Shown here: positions 34,797 through 49,297 of the stretch, in pieces
Layout of the letters: each line of letters starts with the position of its first letter
Position numbering within the stretch: position 1 is the first letter of the stretch
DNA from: Adineta steineri
Taxonomy: Eukaryota > Rotifera > Eurotatoria > Adinetida > Adinetidae
Assembly: GCA_905250115.1 (NCBI GenBank)
Contig: CAJNOI010000198.1
Location: forward strand, 89,185 to 153,184
Direction of reading: 5' to 3'
Length of the DNA stretch: 64,000 bases
The notes under the pieces: model-generated
The model's input: the letters and a program-made list of their open reading frames with translations, nothing else
The model's database searches: none
What the model was told of the DNA's origin: nothing
Program-made: the position numbers and the translations under genes

Positions 34797-37753
34797 TTCA
34801 GAAACAGTAGTCTAGAATATTACGTGATTCTACTTCGTAGTTTGTTTTTATCTAATAAAAGTGATTCTAAATTTAAAAACTCTACTTTATCACAGCATGA
34901 ATTGGTAGTAATTAAATGAATATAGGAGTTTTCATGTAAGAGTCATTATATGACTTACATTTTTGTGCTCTTAAACATGAATAAAGAAAAAGTAAGAATA
35001 GATGAATACTATTTCAATGGCTTTTGAATCTTTAATCATGTATCTACGTTGTTCGCCGGAAGTGCTGAGCAAAGAGAATTATTTTTGTAGACTTCATCCT
35101 AGACATTTTGTAATTAAAAAAAACGGAACCAACAGAGACGCATTAGGTGGCATTTTCTTCGAAAAAACTGTATTACAGTTACCAAAACAACAAATGATAA
35201 ATAATGAATCAGTAAAATAATTAAATATCCAGCCGTTATTATGCATCAAAAACATGTTGATAAGATTTCCTGCCTATACAGCTTGTAATATTGACGTCAT
35301 ATCTTTTATTTTAAATTAGTATGATAGTATATTGTTTAAAAAAATATCAATGCAATATCGATATATCATCTAGTTTATCTACAAAAAAAAACTGTAGATG
35401 TTGAGTTGTTGATAGATATCTTCGAACAAAAAGTCTTTATTTCAATGTTATCATTAGTGATACTATATTTATTATATTTGTGTTCTTTTCTACTATTAGT
35501 TGAAAAACAGTAAAAATAAAGATATTCGTTTGCGTTAAATCAAAGGAGGATTCTAGGTTTTCAATCAAATTTATTCTTCTAGTTAAACATGAAAATAATT
35601 TCCCTCGAACGACAGTATTAATAAACTTCTTATTAACACAGCTAATATAAAGTTAGACGCATGATTAATGAGTCTTTTTTCTTCTTTATTTAATTAAATC
35701 AAACAATTTATTATAAGATATTCCATTTTTAGCATAGTCTGGATATATTGCATCTCATGCAATCTATTTTTACCGTATATTTTTTCTAAGTAAACATTGA
35801 TTATTAAAAGAGATAGTTTTTCAAGTATATCTTTTTTCATAAGTTCAAAGTGGTCTCGAATACACAATCATAACACGCATTTATTCATACACTAAGAACT
35901 AAAGGCCATTAACTATTTTTCTTGCGCATTCCAGAACGAGAAAGGATCATTAATAACCATCTCCAACAAAAGAAAAGAAATTTATATAATTGGTTATGTT
36001 TTTTCGTCTTTCTTTTTTATCAATACAATCGATAAATCTGAACAATACATCAATATTTTATGCTTTTTTAATAATTATGATATTCTACGAATAGAACCAT
36101 TCACTATTTTTAAGTGTCATTAGTGTTCTTTTATATCACTTATAATATATATCTAATGGTTACGACATTTTAAAGAAAAACATCGAATTATATGCATGAA
36201 AGATAATTATTAAAATAAATTTTCAAAGATAAAATATATATTAAACATAAATATTTTATAACTAATCTAATTTGATATCTCTATTATTGTATTCAAATGA
36301 TGACATCAGATCATGTATAATATGATTTTGATATTAATGAGGAATAAATGTCAAGACAAAAAAAAACCAATGAATAATAAATATGTTAGAATTTGGAAAA
36401 CAAAAGTCTGGATTAATATCGACTTCGATGACCTGAGGGATAAAAAAACGTAAACCTCTTAAATCAATATGAAGCATNNNNNNNNNNNNNNNNNNNNNNN
36501 NNNNNNNNNNNNNNNNNNNNNNNNNNNNNNNNNNNNNNNNNNNNNNNNNNNNNNNNNNNNNNNNNNNNNNNNNNNNNCAGTGTAAAAACGATATTTGATA
36601 TTATATGTAGTGATATAAACGATATTTTTTATTGTCAATATATAGAGACAGAAATATATCTGTATTAACACAGAAGCAATAAGGAATGTGGATTAAAAAG
36701 AATAATATTTTGACATTATATACGTCCTTGGATACAATTACGAAAACACAGATTTCAACAGATTCCATTTCATTTTGTAAAAATCAGGCAATCAAAATAA
36801 TCTCTATTTTTTCGTTAGTACACATAATTGTCCAAAAATATTTTTTAGTATTCTAATATTGTTGTTGTCTTCTTATCGTCTCTATATGTATATATCATTC
36901 TAGTTCGATTTAAACAATGTTCTCAATATATATGTATATATAGTAAATCGATATTATAAAACACTTTCTTCAGCTGAGAATGTATGAGTATTTGAAATAA
37001 AATTTAGATATAAATATTAATAAGAAAAAAAATAATACGCAAGACATGTCGTGTACATATGAAATATAAGGCATACAAGATGATTTGTACTATGAATTAG
37101 TATATAGTTATGTAATCACGAATGTTAAAATAAAGTCTAGCATATGTTTGAAGTAATTCAAATGTTTCATTAATAAAATTACATATTCGAAATAATAATA
37201 TTTTTGTATCTTCTCATATGCACTTGTAGTAGTTTATTTTTGTCACATAAAATTAATGTACTTTTCAGTAAATTTATGCATAAGATGTACTTGAAAAAAT
37301 TTATTTTTGTAAAAAAATAAGAATTGGACAATAGTAAAAAATCTGTCAATTTAATTCTCCATATGAATTTCATATTTTTTATATAATAAAAATAGTTGAT
37401 AAGATTTGTCAATATTTATTTAAAGAAATATTAGTATTGGCCATAAATATTCAACTAAGAATAGATTAGACTTCGAAAAAAAAATGTTTGAAGATAATCT
37501 ATTAATACTGCGTTTAAAAGATCGAAAAATAGCGACGCAGTCAATTGGTCTGCGTTCGTTCTTTATTTTTTTTTTGTAACACCATTATTGTATAGAGGGT
37601 ACTCCTGCTCAACACAGAACGAAAGAAGTCAAGTTGGTTACAGTTGAAAAGAAAAAGAACAAGAAAAAAAAAAGAAGAATTGTTAGTTTTCAATGTGTGT
37701 GTAGTCAACAGAAAGTTCTTAAACTAAAAAGTAACGATCAAATTTCTCATAGA
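34797..37753. other. Gene-poor AT-rich interval upstream of ANKAR
   Basis: Nearly 3 kb of very AT-rich DNA interrupted by a 100-N gap at 36478-36577. No credible coding or RNA gene. A short imperfect inversion (GACGCAG ... CTGCGTT, about 37533-37557) lies near the ANKAR start. The 72-residue frame at 35002-35220 has no recognisable domain. Confidence 0.4.
36478..36577. other. Assembly gap, 100 N
   Basis: Exactly 100 ambiguous bases, the conventional placeholder for a gap of unknown size. Flanks are unrelated AT-rich sequence, so missing content cannot be estimated. Confidence 0.95.
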
Positions 37754-40700
37754 ATGGAAGGTGGTGGTGGTATACCAACTAATCATCGACTATCAACATC
37801 AATAAATGTTCCACGTCGATTATCAACGAAACGTACAAGTCGAGCACGTCTTGATTCAGCATCAACAAATGATGATAATAAACCAGATCAAGTTCTTTCA
37901 CAATCAATGGATGATATAGCTGTCAAAAATGCACTTGGTTTTCTTGAGAAATATGATAAATTAGAAATGTGTGAAATATTAGCAACACGTGATACACATT
38001 GGTTTTTAACAAATGGAGATATTTATAAAGTATATTTTATCAGTAGTCTATTCTTTTTAATTTGATTCATTTTCATAGGCTCCAACTGAACTACCAAATG
38101 GATTCATTAGACAATTACAAGTGTTTAATGATTCTCATGTTGATATATTATTTCCAGTTGATGATAGTATCGCACATTTAGATGCACGTGAAATTCATCA
38201 ATTAATACGAGAATTAACTATTGGTGTCTATTCTCTTAATGCACATCCAGTATTAAGTCTTGAAGCAAATTTTGATATAAGTTCAACATGTCAAATGCCA
38301 ACTGGTAATCATATATATATATATATATTACGATAAAAATTCTTTTCTTGAAAAATGTTCTTAGGTTATATTGATACACGTATTGGACAAATAATGATTA
38401 ATTGTGATTCATGGCTTAAATCTGTTTGGCATGGTGTTTTTATGCCAAGAGAAAAACGTGGTAAATTTGCTGATCGTTGGCGTCATTTTAATGAACCTTC
38501 AACTACACGTTCGATAACACATGAATTTGATGCAGCAGGTATTTTCGAATATTTTAATTTATGAATTAATAAAAACAAAATTCATTTTAAAAAGGTTTAC
38601 AAGAAATAAATCAAGATTCTGATTATACTGAAGCAAAAAATTTCTTTCAACCTGAAGTCAAATCTGAAGAACAAACAATATCTGATGAAGAATTTTTACT
38701 TTCATATGTTGATGATTTATCAATGGTATTAACAGTTTATCTTGATAAGTTATCTCAATTTAAAAATTGTTTAATGTTTAATGGAAATTATATAATACAA
38801 TCACAAATAAAAGCAACACAAGACAAGTAAAATTGAAACAAAAAAAATAATGATAATCTTCTTTTGATTTAAATAGATTAGATAATCAACAATTTCAACG
38901 TTTAAAAGCATTACTTCAAGTTCATGAAAAATATATTAGGAAAACACTTCCATTAAAAACGGAAGTTCGAAGATATATTTATCTTCTTGAACTTACTTGT
39001 TTTTTATTTACTATACTTGTTGCACTTAAACGTCGAATGAAAAAAATTCCAAATCTAAATCGACTTTTACCTATGATTACTGGTAAGTTATATAAATATG
39101 ATTTACTTCTTTCTTTCGTTTTGTATTTCATAGGTGACGAAGTTCGTACTGAACGAGAACTTCCACCATTTATATATTTTAAAAAAGACCCATCAAATGT
39201 ATTTCCATTTGAAAGTGAAACCATGTTTCATTTACATGGTGGAATTCAATTTGAATATGAAACAGGTCCATTGAATGATAAACTTTCTCGGTAGAATTTT
39301 TCTTAATAAAAAATAAATGATTCGAAATAGATTTTCTTTTCTAGAGCATTTAATGGAAAAAATACATCAATGCTTGATGCATCTCGTCGAACTTTATATG
39401 GATATTTAGATGTCCCGAATCAACCACTCATAGAATATCTTTTACCGATTGTGGAAATTGACGGAAAAAAGTAAAGTATTTCTTATGCCTCCTTGAATTC
39501 TTGATGATTAAATTGCTTTGAAATACTTGATTAAGAATAGTTCCGCATATGTGTCTTATTATATAGATTCTATCATTTGGTTATTGATATTGAACCGTAT
39601 TATGGTTTACATCCAATATGGTTACGTGTAATTCAAAGACCATTAGAAGATGCGGCAAGAAAAAAATTTCTGAATGAAACAGTTATATATGAAACATATA
39701 AAAAATATTTTGGACGAAAAAAAGCAACGAATTATAAGGTTTATTTGAATTATTTTCCTATAAAGTTATTCTATAATTTTTTTTATTCAGAATCCTGAAC
39801 ATGGTCTACGTGCATCTGCTCAAAGAGGTCTTGCATGTATTTTTCAAGCATTAATACGTAAAACACCAGCATCTGCATTGGGTAAACCACATCATCGTGA
39901 TGGTCTTACACTTATGCATATTGCTGTATGATTTATTCAAATTTTAATAAATATTTTACTTTCAATTTTTAGGCTATATACAATCGCCCAATGATTATTG
40001 ATATGTTACTTCTCGTAGGTATCGATATAAACACTAGAGCAGAAGTAAATTATACATCAATCGGTAAAAATTATCAGTAATATTAAATGTAAATTTTTCA
40101 TTGGAATTTATTTTTAGGTGGTACACCGCTACATTCTGCTTGTCGACATGGAAGTTTAGATGCTGCATCTTGTTTATTAGGTAATATGGCAGCTATTGTA
40201 TTTGATCATCAAGGTAAAATTATTCAATTTATTCAATTATGAAATTTATTAATTTAATATTAGGATGGTCACCTATTCATCATGCTGCCTATTGTGATCA
40301 TGTTCCGATTGTAAGACTTCTCTATAATAAATATTCTGAATTACTTGAGCAAACAACTAAAGACAGGTAAATTATTAAATAAAATAACATTGAAATTTTT
40401 ATTTTGTATTCATTAATAGTTTTCAAACAACTCCACTTCTATTAGCAGCAACATCGGGTGCATTAGATGCTGTAAAATGTTTAGTTTCATTAGGTGCAAA
40501 TCTTGCATATAAAGATACATCTTCACATACAGTTATTCATGTGGCTGTTAATAATATACATACGAATATTATTGAATATTTTATTCAATTAAATTCCGAA
40601 CTTGTACCAACATGGCCTGTACTTGTTGGTAGGTTTTGAATTTTGTAATCAGAAAAAAAAAATTTATTAATTCGAAGATTTAATAAATCATGCTGATTCA

Positions 40701-43700
40701 TCAATGAAACGAGCTGTTGTTCAATGTTTACATGAAATGACAACACATGGTGAAGAATTTTGGTATCCATTATTAGAAACAGGTTTCGTGTTTTTCTTCT
40801 TCTTTTGTCAAATTTAATTTTCTTTTTTTTTGTAGGTGGTATTCGACGACTTATAGCATTACTTAACGTGACTGATAATAGTTTAGTATTATCAGTATTA
40901 TCTGTTTTATGCAATATATCAACAAATATAGAAGTACGAGAAGAAATTTCAACAGCGAGTGAAAATTTATATGAAATGTTTTCACATTTATTAAAATCAA
41001 ATAATGATGAAATACGTTCAAAAACAGCAATATTAGTTGCTGATATTTGTTTTATACCATCAAATCAAGTAAACAATACTTAAAAATTAGATTTTTTTCG
41101 TAAAACTTTATCTCATTTCGAAGGAACGTTTTCTTCAATCAGGTGCAGTTTCAGCTTTATCAAATATGCTTAATTCACCTATTGAAGATGTTCTTGTAAA
41201 TGCTTGTAATGCAATTGATTTACTTTGTCGTAAAAATCAATATATGCAAAATGAATTAGCTCAATGTGGAATTATTAAACAATTGACTGATTTACTTTTA
41301 CTTGATTCAAGTAAATAAAACACGACAAATTCCGAAAAAATTATTTTTTGTTTATTAGAAGTTTTACAAGGAACTGTAGCTTCAGCATTAGCATCAATAA
41401 CATATGATAATCGAACAAATCAAACATTAGCAGCATCTATGGGTGCACTTAAACGTATTGTAGATCTTATGCAAGATAGAGAATTTGGTATACGTTATAA
41501 AGCATCATTAGCAATCGAAGCATTAGCAATGAATAATGTCGACAATCAACGAGAATTTTTATCAAAAAAACTTAACGCACAAAAACCATTGAATGAATTA
41601 ATGGAGGTAAAATAAAAAGTATTTCTATTCTTATTAATACACATATATGTGAATATGACATATAAAAGACTAGTGATAACTATTTATTACATATATTTTG
41701 CAGAAAATGTATTATGTTGGTGCAACTGTAAGTTTTTCACTTAGTTTTTCAGCACTTTGTATAACATGTATGTTTTATTTTTCTAAACTCAAGTGTTGTT
41801 GTTTTGCTTCGTTTTGTAATATAAAAAAACAGGATTATATAATTTGAATTTTGTTTGAATATAGGTTCGTAGTTCTGGTGAATGGTCATTAGAAATTCGT
41901 GAACAAGCTGCTTTTTCATTATGGGCACTTGGTGGACAAATAAAAACGCAACAACGTTCTGTAGCTGAATGTATTGGTATTTCACAAATTGTAACAATGC
42001 TTTTATCTCCATCGGAAAAATTACAATATGTTGCATTAAATGCAATTATTGCATTAACTGATGAAGATGAAATTAATCAAAATCGATTATATAATGAAAA
42101 TATTCTTACACCACTTTTTCGTTTACTTAAACAATATCAACAATTATCACATCGAGTTTTACTTGTACTTGTTCGATTGTTTGGTGTACTTTGTACTGGT
42201 ATATTATAAAAACAAAAGTTTGATTTCATTAATTTTTTTCTCTATATAAAAAGGTGCGGCACTTACACCAAATACTTTATTACAAAATGCAATTGTTGAA
42301 GAGGATGCTATGGCAGTAATTATTCTTATATCAGATATAATAGAATATGTTGATGTTAAAGTAAACAAAAATTAAATTTGATTGATATTTAGTGATTTTT
42401 TTGTTAAAATAGGTTGAATGTATTTTAAGTTTATCGAAAATAGTATCAAATAATACTGATAATCAAAAACATTTAGCAAATAATTTTAATATTAATGATT
42501 TTATTGTAAAATTTATTCAAATCACTGAACCTGATTTAAAATTACGAGCTTTATTAGCGTTAGCTTTATTTGCTTATAATAATTTAGAAAATCAATCGAC
42601 TTTAAAACGAACAAATGCTATACTCTATGAGTCATTTCGACCATTTATTGAATCACAAAATCCATTACATTCAACTATGGCTTGTTTTCAAGTAAATGGA
42701 AATATTTTATTTTCGTTTTTTTAAAATTATTTATTATTCATAGGTTATTATTCTTACACGAGTTATTTCTGATAATGAAGATGAACAAGTAGCATTAACA
42801 GCGCATGCTATTATGAAACTTGCAGAACTTTTATTACAAACTAATACAGCTTTAGTTACACAAATAGGTACGAATTGATTTAAGTTTATCTATTCATAGA
42901 AGAGATTAAAATGAAAACTATTCATCTGTCTGTTTGAGACAGATATAGACAAGCATTTTCGAATTTCTATGGGAAAAACTTATTTTGTAGGATATGGATG
43001 TGGTGGATGCGGATATTATCCTTCTCATTCGCACTCACACCCACACCCACCCTCGAGCCCTGACAGAGCCTGAGACCAAGAGGCTCGGGTTTGGTACATT
43101 CCTAAACTAGACCTATGAAGTCTACACATGTTTAAATTCCTAACAATCATCTTTTGTATAATATTTTTTAAAAAAATGTTTTCTTTTTGTTTATAGCTAA
43201 ATACATTTCATCATTAGCTCGTATTCGAACGGGTATAAGTGATGGTTTACTCTCATGCGAAGTTCTTGGACGTTTAATTGACAAACTTTATGCACCATCA
43301 CTTCCACAAACTAGTGAAGATGCAGGTGATGAAGATGAAATGCATAGTGCTTGTGCTATAGCAATTGGTGCTTTAACATATAATAAAACAGCATTTCGTC
43401 AACTTTATAATCTTGTTCGACGTGATCCTAGTAAGATCTTATATATATGTGTCTTCTAATTCATTCATTTTTTCTAATTTCCAGCACTGTATGATAAAAT
43501 TATTGAATATGGTAGACGTTCATGTATGTCACCAGAATTTGTTACATATTTTGAAAGTGAACGAGCACAAGGTTTACCAGTAGACAGGTATATAAAAACT
43601 ATTATATTAATATCTTATCAAAAAACAAATTCTATTTTAATAGTCTTTCTGTTCAACTTCGTGTTCTTGAATCTCGGCCAGCATCTTCAGGTATGTTTTA

Positions 43701-43887
43701 ATAGAATAAATAATTTGTTTTTTTATACAAAATTTGTTTTCACTATAAAGTTAATCGTCGATCAGCACTTGGTGATCGTCAAACACCATCTCGTATAAAA
43801 ACTGCACATAGTCGTTTACAAACTGCTACACCATTATCAAATAATAAACGACGTTTAACTGTATCATCGAAATCAACTCCAACATAA
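37754..43887 (+). CDS. ANKAR: Ankyrin and armadillo repeat-containing protein
   Basis: Long multi-exon gene (over 20 exons) ending at TAA 43885-43887. The N-terminal ~550 residues are family-specific with no named domain (for example HVDILFPVDDSIAHLDARE and TPTEL/GFIRQLQ segments). Five ankyrin repeats follow: HIAAIYNRPMIIDMLLLVGI, TPLHSACRHGSLDAASCLL, SPIHHAAYCDHVPIVRLL, TPLLLAATSGALDAVKCLV and TVIHVAVNNIHTNIIEYFI. A long array of armadillo repeats comes next (GIRRLIALLNVTDNSLVLSV, AASMGALKRIVDLMQDREFG and others). The order ANK then ARM, with roughly 1,400 residues, matches vertebrate ANKAR, whose function is poorly known. The start is ambiguous: an in-frame ATG at 37634 would add 40 Lys-rich residues. 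The 326-bp intron near 42869-43194 holds a MITE. Confidence 0.88.
42988..43104. mobile_element. Diverged MITE related to the MYB-intron element
   Basis: The right end GGTTTGGTACATTCCTA is an inverse match to the TAGGAATGTA left end of the 8215-8374 element. The core (TGCGGATATTATCCTTCTCA) is alignable to the reverse complement of that element's core. The left boundary is unclear and no 8-bp TSD is visible, so it is truncated or diverged. In an ANKAR intron. Confidence 0.6.
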
Positions 43888-44015
43888 AATAAAGAAAATA
43901 AAATTTTCATACAAAGATTTATTAACATTTGTTTTTATTTTGAAATTTTATTTTGAAGTGTTGCCTTCTTCTTTTTTTATCTATATTAACAGTTACAAAT
44001 ATTTTTATTTCTTTT

Positions 44016-47000
44016 TTAAATATCAATCCTTCGTGGTCGACCTAGAGAATCTGATGTCCATTTTAATTGTGGTAGATTTGATGGAGCCTAAATTGTTAAG
44101 ATCAAATATCGAATTTATATGTAAATAAACAAAAAAAAAGAAAGACATACTAAAGAACATGTACGTATTGCTTGTTGAAGAACATAAACTGAATTTTGGG
44201 TTAATGGTGGGAATATTGAACTCATATGAGTGAGAAATTTATATGTACGTGAGAAAAAACGAAGACGATCATCATTTGATAAGACTAGAATGAGAAAAAT
44301 AGGAAACTATTATGAAAAAAAATAAAAAGAATTTATCCTTACCTCGTAATAAAGTGGCATAAACTTGTAAAGCAAGTTTAACAACAAGTAAAGCTGTTCG
44401 AATTGGATAAAATGATGAGAGATCAGTTAATAATTCAAAAGCGAATATCTAAATTATCAAAAAAAATTAAGAATGATATTGCATAAAGCTTTATTTATTG
44501 TTGGGTGTGTAGTATGAGAGAAGAATGACTTATACACCTACACCCTTTTTTGTCATTCCGAGGATCTTGTATGTTTTTATATGTCGGGAAATCGTAATGA
44601 AAAGTTTGTGCGTAATGTCTCTTTCTCAATTAGTTTTGTTTATATCGCTATTTCATTATAATAATATATTTCACATACTTGTGTTTCTAATTCATTAGTA
44701 GCTAACATTTGTGGTATAAAATCTAAACAAATATGCATTGATGGAACACTGTAAATCAAAGGTTTAATTTGATCTGATGGGTAGCCCTATGATAAGAATA
44801 TACAATTATAATAGTAATAGTTAAATATGATGCTTTTTTTGGTTAAGAATTTACTTGAAAATGAACAAGTTTAGCAAGAACAGGGTTAGTAATAAACATT
44901 TGATGAACAAATGAACATATAACACCTTGCAATTCTCGATAAGCAGGTAAACATGCCGTCTAGAATAATAGAAATAAATATAGAATATTATTTATAATGT
45001 AATCAAACTTTTTTATATTGATGTAAAACATCAAGTAAAATTTGTATAACAAGTGCTTCTTGTGCATGTATTAATGTTTCTTGTAATTGTTTAGATTTAA
45101 CATCATGTATACAGATTAGATCTATTAGAATAATAAAAAAGAGTAACAATAGAAATAAAAAGAAATAAATCTACCTGTTTGTTGTGATGGTGGTTTTGCT
45201 TTAATAATACGTTCGAAACGATGACGACTAGCAATAAGTACTTCTCTCATGATAAATAATACAATTTGTATGATGGATGGATAACTTTAAGAACGAATTT
45301 AATATGTGTATATATATATTATGAAAGATTTATTTTACTTGTATAGCTGGAATGAAAAACGAAGTAGACAATGAGGATCAGCACATAGATCATCATATGT
45401 TAATTGATTATTATTTAGTAATATCTGCGCTGTTCTTAATGTTAATCTATTTGAAGAAGAAAAAAACAAGAATGTAATTTTTAAAAAGAAAATTCAATTT
45501 GTATTTACAATTGTCCACGAAATGCATAGACACGAAACCATCGTCGACGCCATTCATCAGCTTGTTTACGTGAAATACCATTGATAAGTGTTTTATTCAA
45601 TTGATCAGATAAATGTTCCATTGTATCCATTTTATGTGAATGATGTAATGAAATTAATTGAGAATCTTAAACATATTTCTATTTTATTGATTTATATCAC
45701 ACAGAAAAACAAACCTGTTTCTAAATAAAGAGCATGATCAGCAAGAAATATTTGTGGTAATTGTTCCATCATTAGTCTGTTAAGAAAGAAATGATACATA
45801 TAAAATTTTCACGTATTAAAAAATAATTTCAAGAATAAATCGAAATTTAGGGTGAGCGATGCTCATCCATCGGATAAAATACTGAGTGTCTCAGATATTA
45901 CTAGGATTATTTACCTTCCAAGTTGTGGAGCTATTGTATCATAATCTTTTGTTGTTAATTGTTCGACAAGGTGGGGTAAAGGTAGAAGATCAAATAATAT
46001 TTTCGATGAATGATGATATCGATTAATCATATTTCCAGTTGCTCGATCATTTAATGTAAGTAAATAGAGTAAAATAAGCATTTTTGTTGGTATATGATCA
46101 TTTGATGATGATAATGATAAATATTCACGTATAATTTGTGTATCTATAGGTGCTAAATGCCATGCATAACGTAAATCAACTATTGTTGTTACTAATTCAT
46201 TAATAAGTGTTAACATAATTGGATGAATTGGTGTTTTACATTGAAGCATTTGTGACCATACCCATGAACTCATTTGTACTTGATGTTCATTACAAAGACC
46301 TTTTGATAGAAGATAACATATAAAATGTGCTGGAATATGTTTTGTTTTAATAGTTGAATTTAAATTTGGTGTAATTTTTATTGTTGCAAAACGTTGAACA
46401 AGTAAATCATTTGTAAATATAAGTTGAATAAGTGAAAGACATGATTGATGAAATGAACCAGTATCAATTCGACAAGGAAAATCCAGTATTGATGATATAA
46501 GTACATTCAATGGCTTAAAATTACATTTATTTAATTCTTATAAAGAAAAAAAATCTTTCTCTTTCTTACTTCATTATAATTTGTTATACAAAAAAGTCTA
46601 ATCATTAATAATTTATCATCTGTTGATGTCGATGATATTGTTGATGTAAACCATTCAATAATTCGTTTTTCATTATTTTCAACTAATGAAGGAATCATAA
46701 ATATATAACATAAACCTAATGTAACATCAATTGTTGATGAAAGTAATAAATTAAGTAATTGTTGAATTTCATCCGATGAAAATCTAAATAAAAATAAAAA
46801 GATTCAATTGAGAATTTTTTCGATTCGTCTCTTACTTAACATTACAATAAACATGTAGAATTGCTGTTATTTTTAAAATTGAATGTCCTGAACATTGTTT
46901 TTTTTGATAGAGCTCAAATAATTTTCTAATAAGATTATGTACAAGTTCTTGTGTTTGATATTTTTTAAACCATGTTCGTTGTTTTGAATTAGAAAGAATA

Positions 47001-49297
47001 AGAAGAAGAATATTAACAGTTGAATGATCGAGTAAATCAAGAATCAATGGTAAAAGTGTATGTTTTTGATGACATAAACGTAAAAGACGTAGTTTATGTA
47101 TTGGATATAATTTAATAAATGTATGAAGTATATGATAACGTGTTTCATCATTCGATGAACAACGTACAATAAGTTCAGCTAAGGTTAATTTTAATGTTGG
47201 GACATTGAGAATAAGACGAATTAAATATTCATATGCATATTTAGAATGGAGAAGATTAGAGATGAGAATATCAAATTTAAATGAATGAGATAAATGTAAG
47301 ACAAGTACACAGATAACATCACCGACAATTCGAACATGATTTGATTCATCGAGAAGATCTTTTGGAAAGAAAAACAAAAAATTTTTATAAATAAATTATT
47401 TGGCAATAGAATCGATTTGATGTATCTTATTTGAACTGATTTATATCCGTGCAATATGTTTTTCTATCTAAATAAACATAATCATGATAAAAAGTATTGA
47501 CTGTGAAGTATTAGAGTTTAGAAAATTCTTATTCATCTGCATTTGGAATATATCTTGAAATCCGGAGAGTAAAAACCGGAAAATTGCTGATATCGTTCTA
47601 ACAGAAGAGAATGATAATATTCTTTCATAAATGTTTATGGTTGTCTACGTCAACTATAATTATCGTCTACCTAGTGCGATTCTACTGTACTATGCTCTGC
47701 ACTTCTATTAGCAAATATACACAGACATATAGCTGGAGAGTGTGGGTGTTGTATCCATGCTTTATCCATACACATATCTTCTAGCTAAAATCAAAACACT
47801 TGCCAAGAGAAATGTGACAGTTCCAATTCGAAAGAACTGAATTTGAGCTTTCATAGTCCTGTTTGCTAAATATTTCGAGGGCGATACGATGAACATCTCG
47901 TGGGACTTTCTTTATTGGTAGCTAGTAAAAAGTGAAGTACGTCACCCCTCTTCAAGTCAAATGATTTTTCTTCTTTCTTGTACATGCTTCTGCGGTAAAT
48001 AAACTCTTGAATCTTTTTTTAAAAATTTTCCGGATTTTTTCCTCCGAATTTCGGGACAATACCCGCATTTGTATGAAATACAATCTTCAAAATATATACA
48101 CTGATTCTATGAAGTTGACTACATTACTTTCTCAAATTTTAATACAGTTAATCGATCGAATAGAGCCAGCTGTTACTCTTTTATCTTCATATACGAAACA
48201 TGTTTTTTACAAATTATTTTCTCATTTAGTCTATTTTTGTACTATAATATTTCAAAGTTCTTTTCAAGTGCAAAAGAAGCAGATTTTTTTATCAATATTG
48301 CGGTTTAACTATTCAAAATTCCAAAATCAACATTCTAAATACAATCATTATCATAAAAATCCTTTTCAATATTCATTAAATACTTATTATTATAGCATAT
48401 TTGATTATTGTATTATCAGATAACAAATAATTTATGGTATTTTATTTTTCTTTCATTTAACTATTCTTCAGTCTTACACTGTAAATCATGTGCATACATC
48501 TTTAACTCCTGAATATTCTCTCTCTCGATTACATTGGAATGTAAGAAGAAAACATGTATTTTGTATAGGTTACAGGACAGATCGATGATTGTAATCTTAT
48601 CTAGGACATAAATTAGATAACAGGTGAGAATATGAGGGTGTGATTGAAGAGGAGTGTAGCAGTGATAAGATAAGGGTGAAATGAGTCGTGTCATTTTCAA
48701 CTTCATCCTTGTGCTCATTCTCAAGGTATACAGATATTTAGAACCAAAAGTTCGATGCAACTAAACAAATTCTGCTATCAGATCAGTATGTTTAGCGAAC
48801 GAAATGAAACTAAACTTATCTATTGAGTACGATATTAAAACTCTGAGTTGTTTAAATCAATAAAATTCAATCTTACTTGTTAATAATTGTTCATCTTTTT
48901 CATAATCATCAAATAAAATTTGTGCTACAATTCTACATCTATCTCTAGCTGTTGCTTGTTCAAATGCAATAATCTCTTGATTTATTAAAGCATTACTATT
49001 TTGTTGTCCGTCTCCTAGAAGTTTTTGTTTAATTTTTTGTAAACGTTTAATTTCTATATTTAATGAATGAAAATCAACTTCAAATAATTCAATAATAGAA
49101 TCCATATCATGAAAACGTGAAACTATTTGTAAAAGTTGTGCTGATATTGTTAAACGATGATTTTTTGGACATTGTTGTAAACCAAGCCAAATCATTGATG
49201 GCAAAATCGAACGTATTTGTTGATCATTTAGATTACGAGCTATTTCAATCGGTTTAGATGAACTTAATAGATATACTAGATTAATATCATCAAACAT
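44016..49297 (-). CDS. INTS2: Integrator complex subunit 2
   Basis: About 14 exons on the minus strand, from ATG 49297 to TAA 44016-44018, roughly 1,000 residues of mostly alpha-helical HEAT-like sequence. Recognition rests on conserved INTS2 blocks: IKPLIYSVPSMHICLDFIPQ near the C-terminus, LNDQQIRSILPSMIWLGL in exon 1, DESNHVRIVGDVICVLVLHL in exon 2, and DEWRRRWFRVYAFRGQLL. INTS2 is part of the Integrator backbone module that terminates snRNA and many Pol II transcripts. The start exon ends at a GTAAGA donor (48875-48876) and joins in frame across a 1.5-kb intron to 47358. It is shorter than vertebrate INTS2 (about 1,200 residues), partly through a short C-terminus. Confidence 0.87.
44503..44545. 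repeat. Small inverted repeat in an INTS2 intron
   Basis: GGGTGTGTAG at the left and CTACACCC at the right flank a 43-bp unit inside an intron near 44448-44678. It may be a tiny MITE remnant. No convincing target-site duplication was seen. Confidence 0.4.
47359..48876 (-). other. Long INTS2 intron 1, no nested gene recognised
   Basis: A 1.5-kb intron in a gene whose other introns are mostly under 100 bp. A plus-strand open frame of 138 codons (48007-48423) is hydrophobic, has no recognised domain and sits in AT-rich DNA. No RNA gene is seen. Confidence 0.5.

Noticed and set aside
35002-35220. 72-codon ORF between ACOT13 and ANKAR
   Set aside because: No homology recognised, no splice sites or neighbouring exons; probably chance.
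45845-45905. Inverted motif GGTGAGCGATGCTCATCC in an INTS2 intron
   Set aside because: Short imperfect palindrome without flanking duplication; not enough to call an element.
48007-48423. 138-codon plus-strand ORF inside INTS2 intron 1
   Set aside because: Hydrophobic, Ile/Phe/Tyr-rich translation of AT-rich DNA with no recognisable domain or splice support; length is possible by chance in a 1.5-kb intron.
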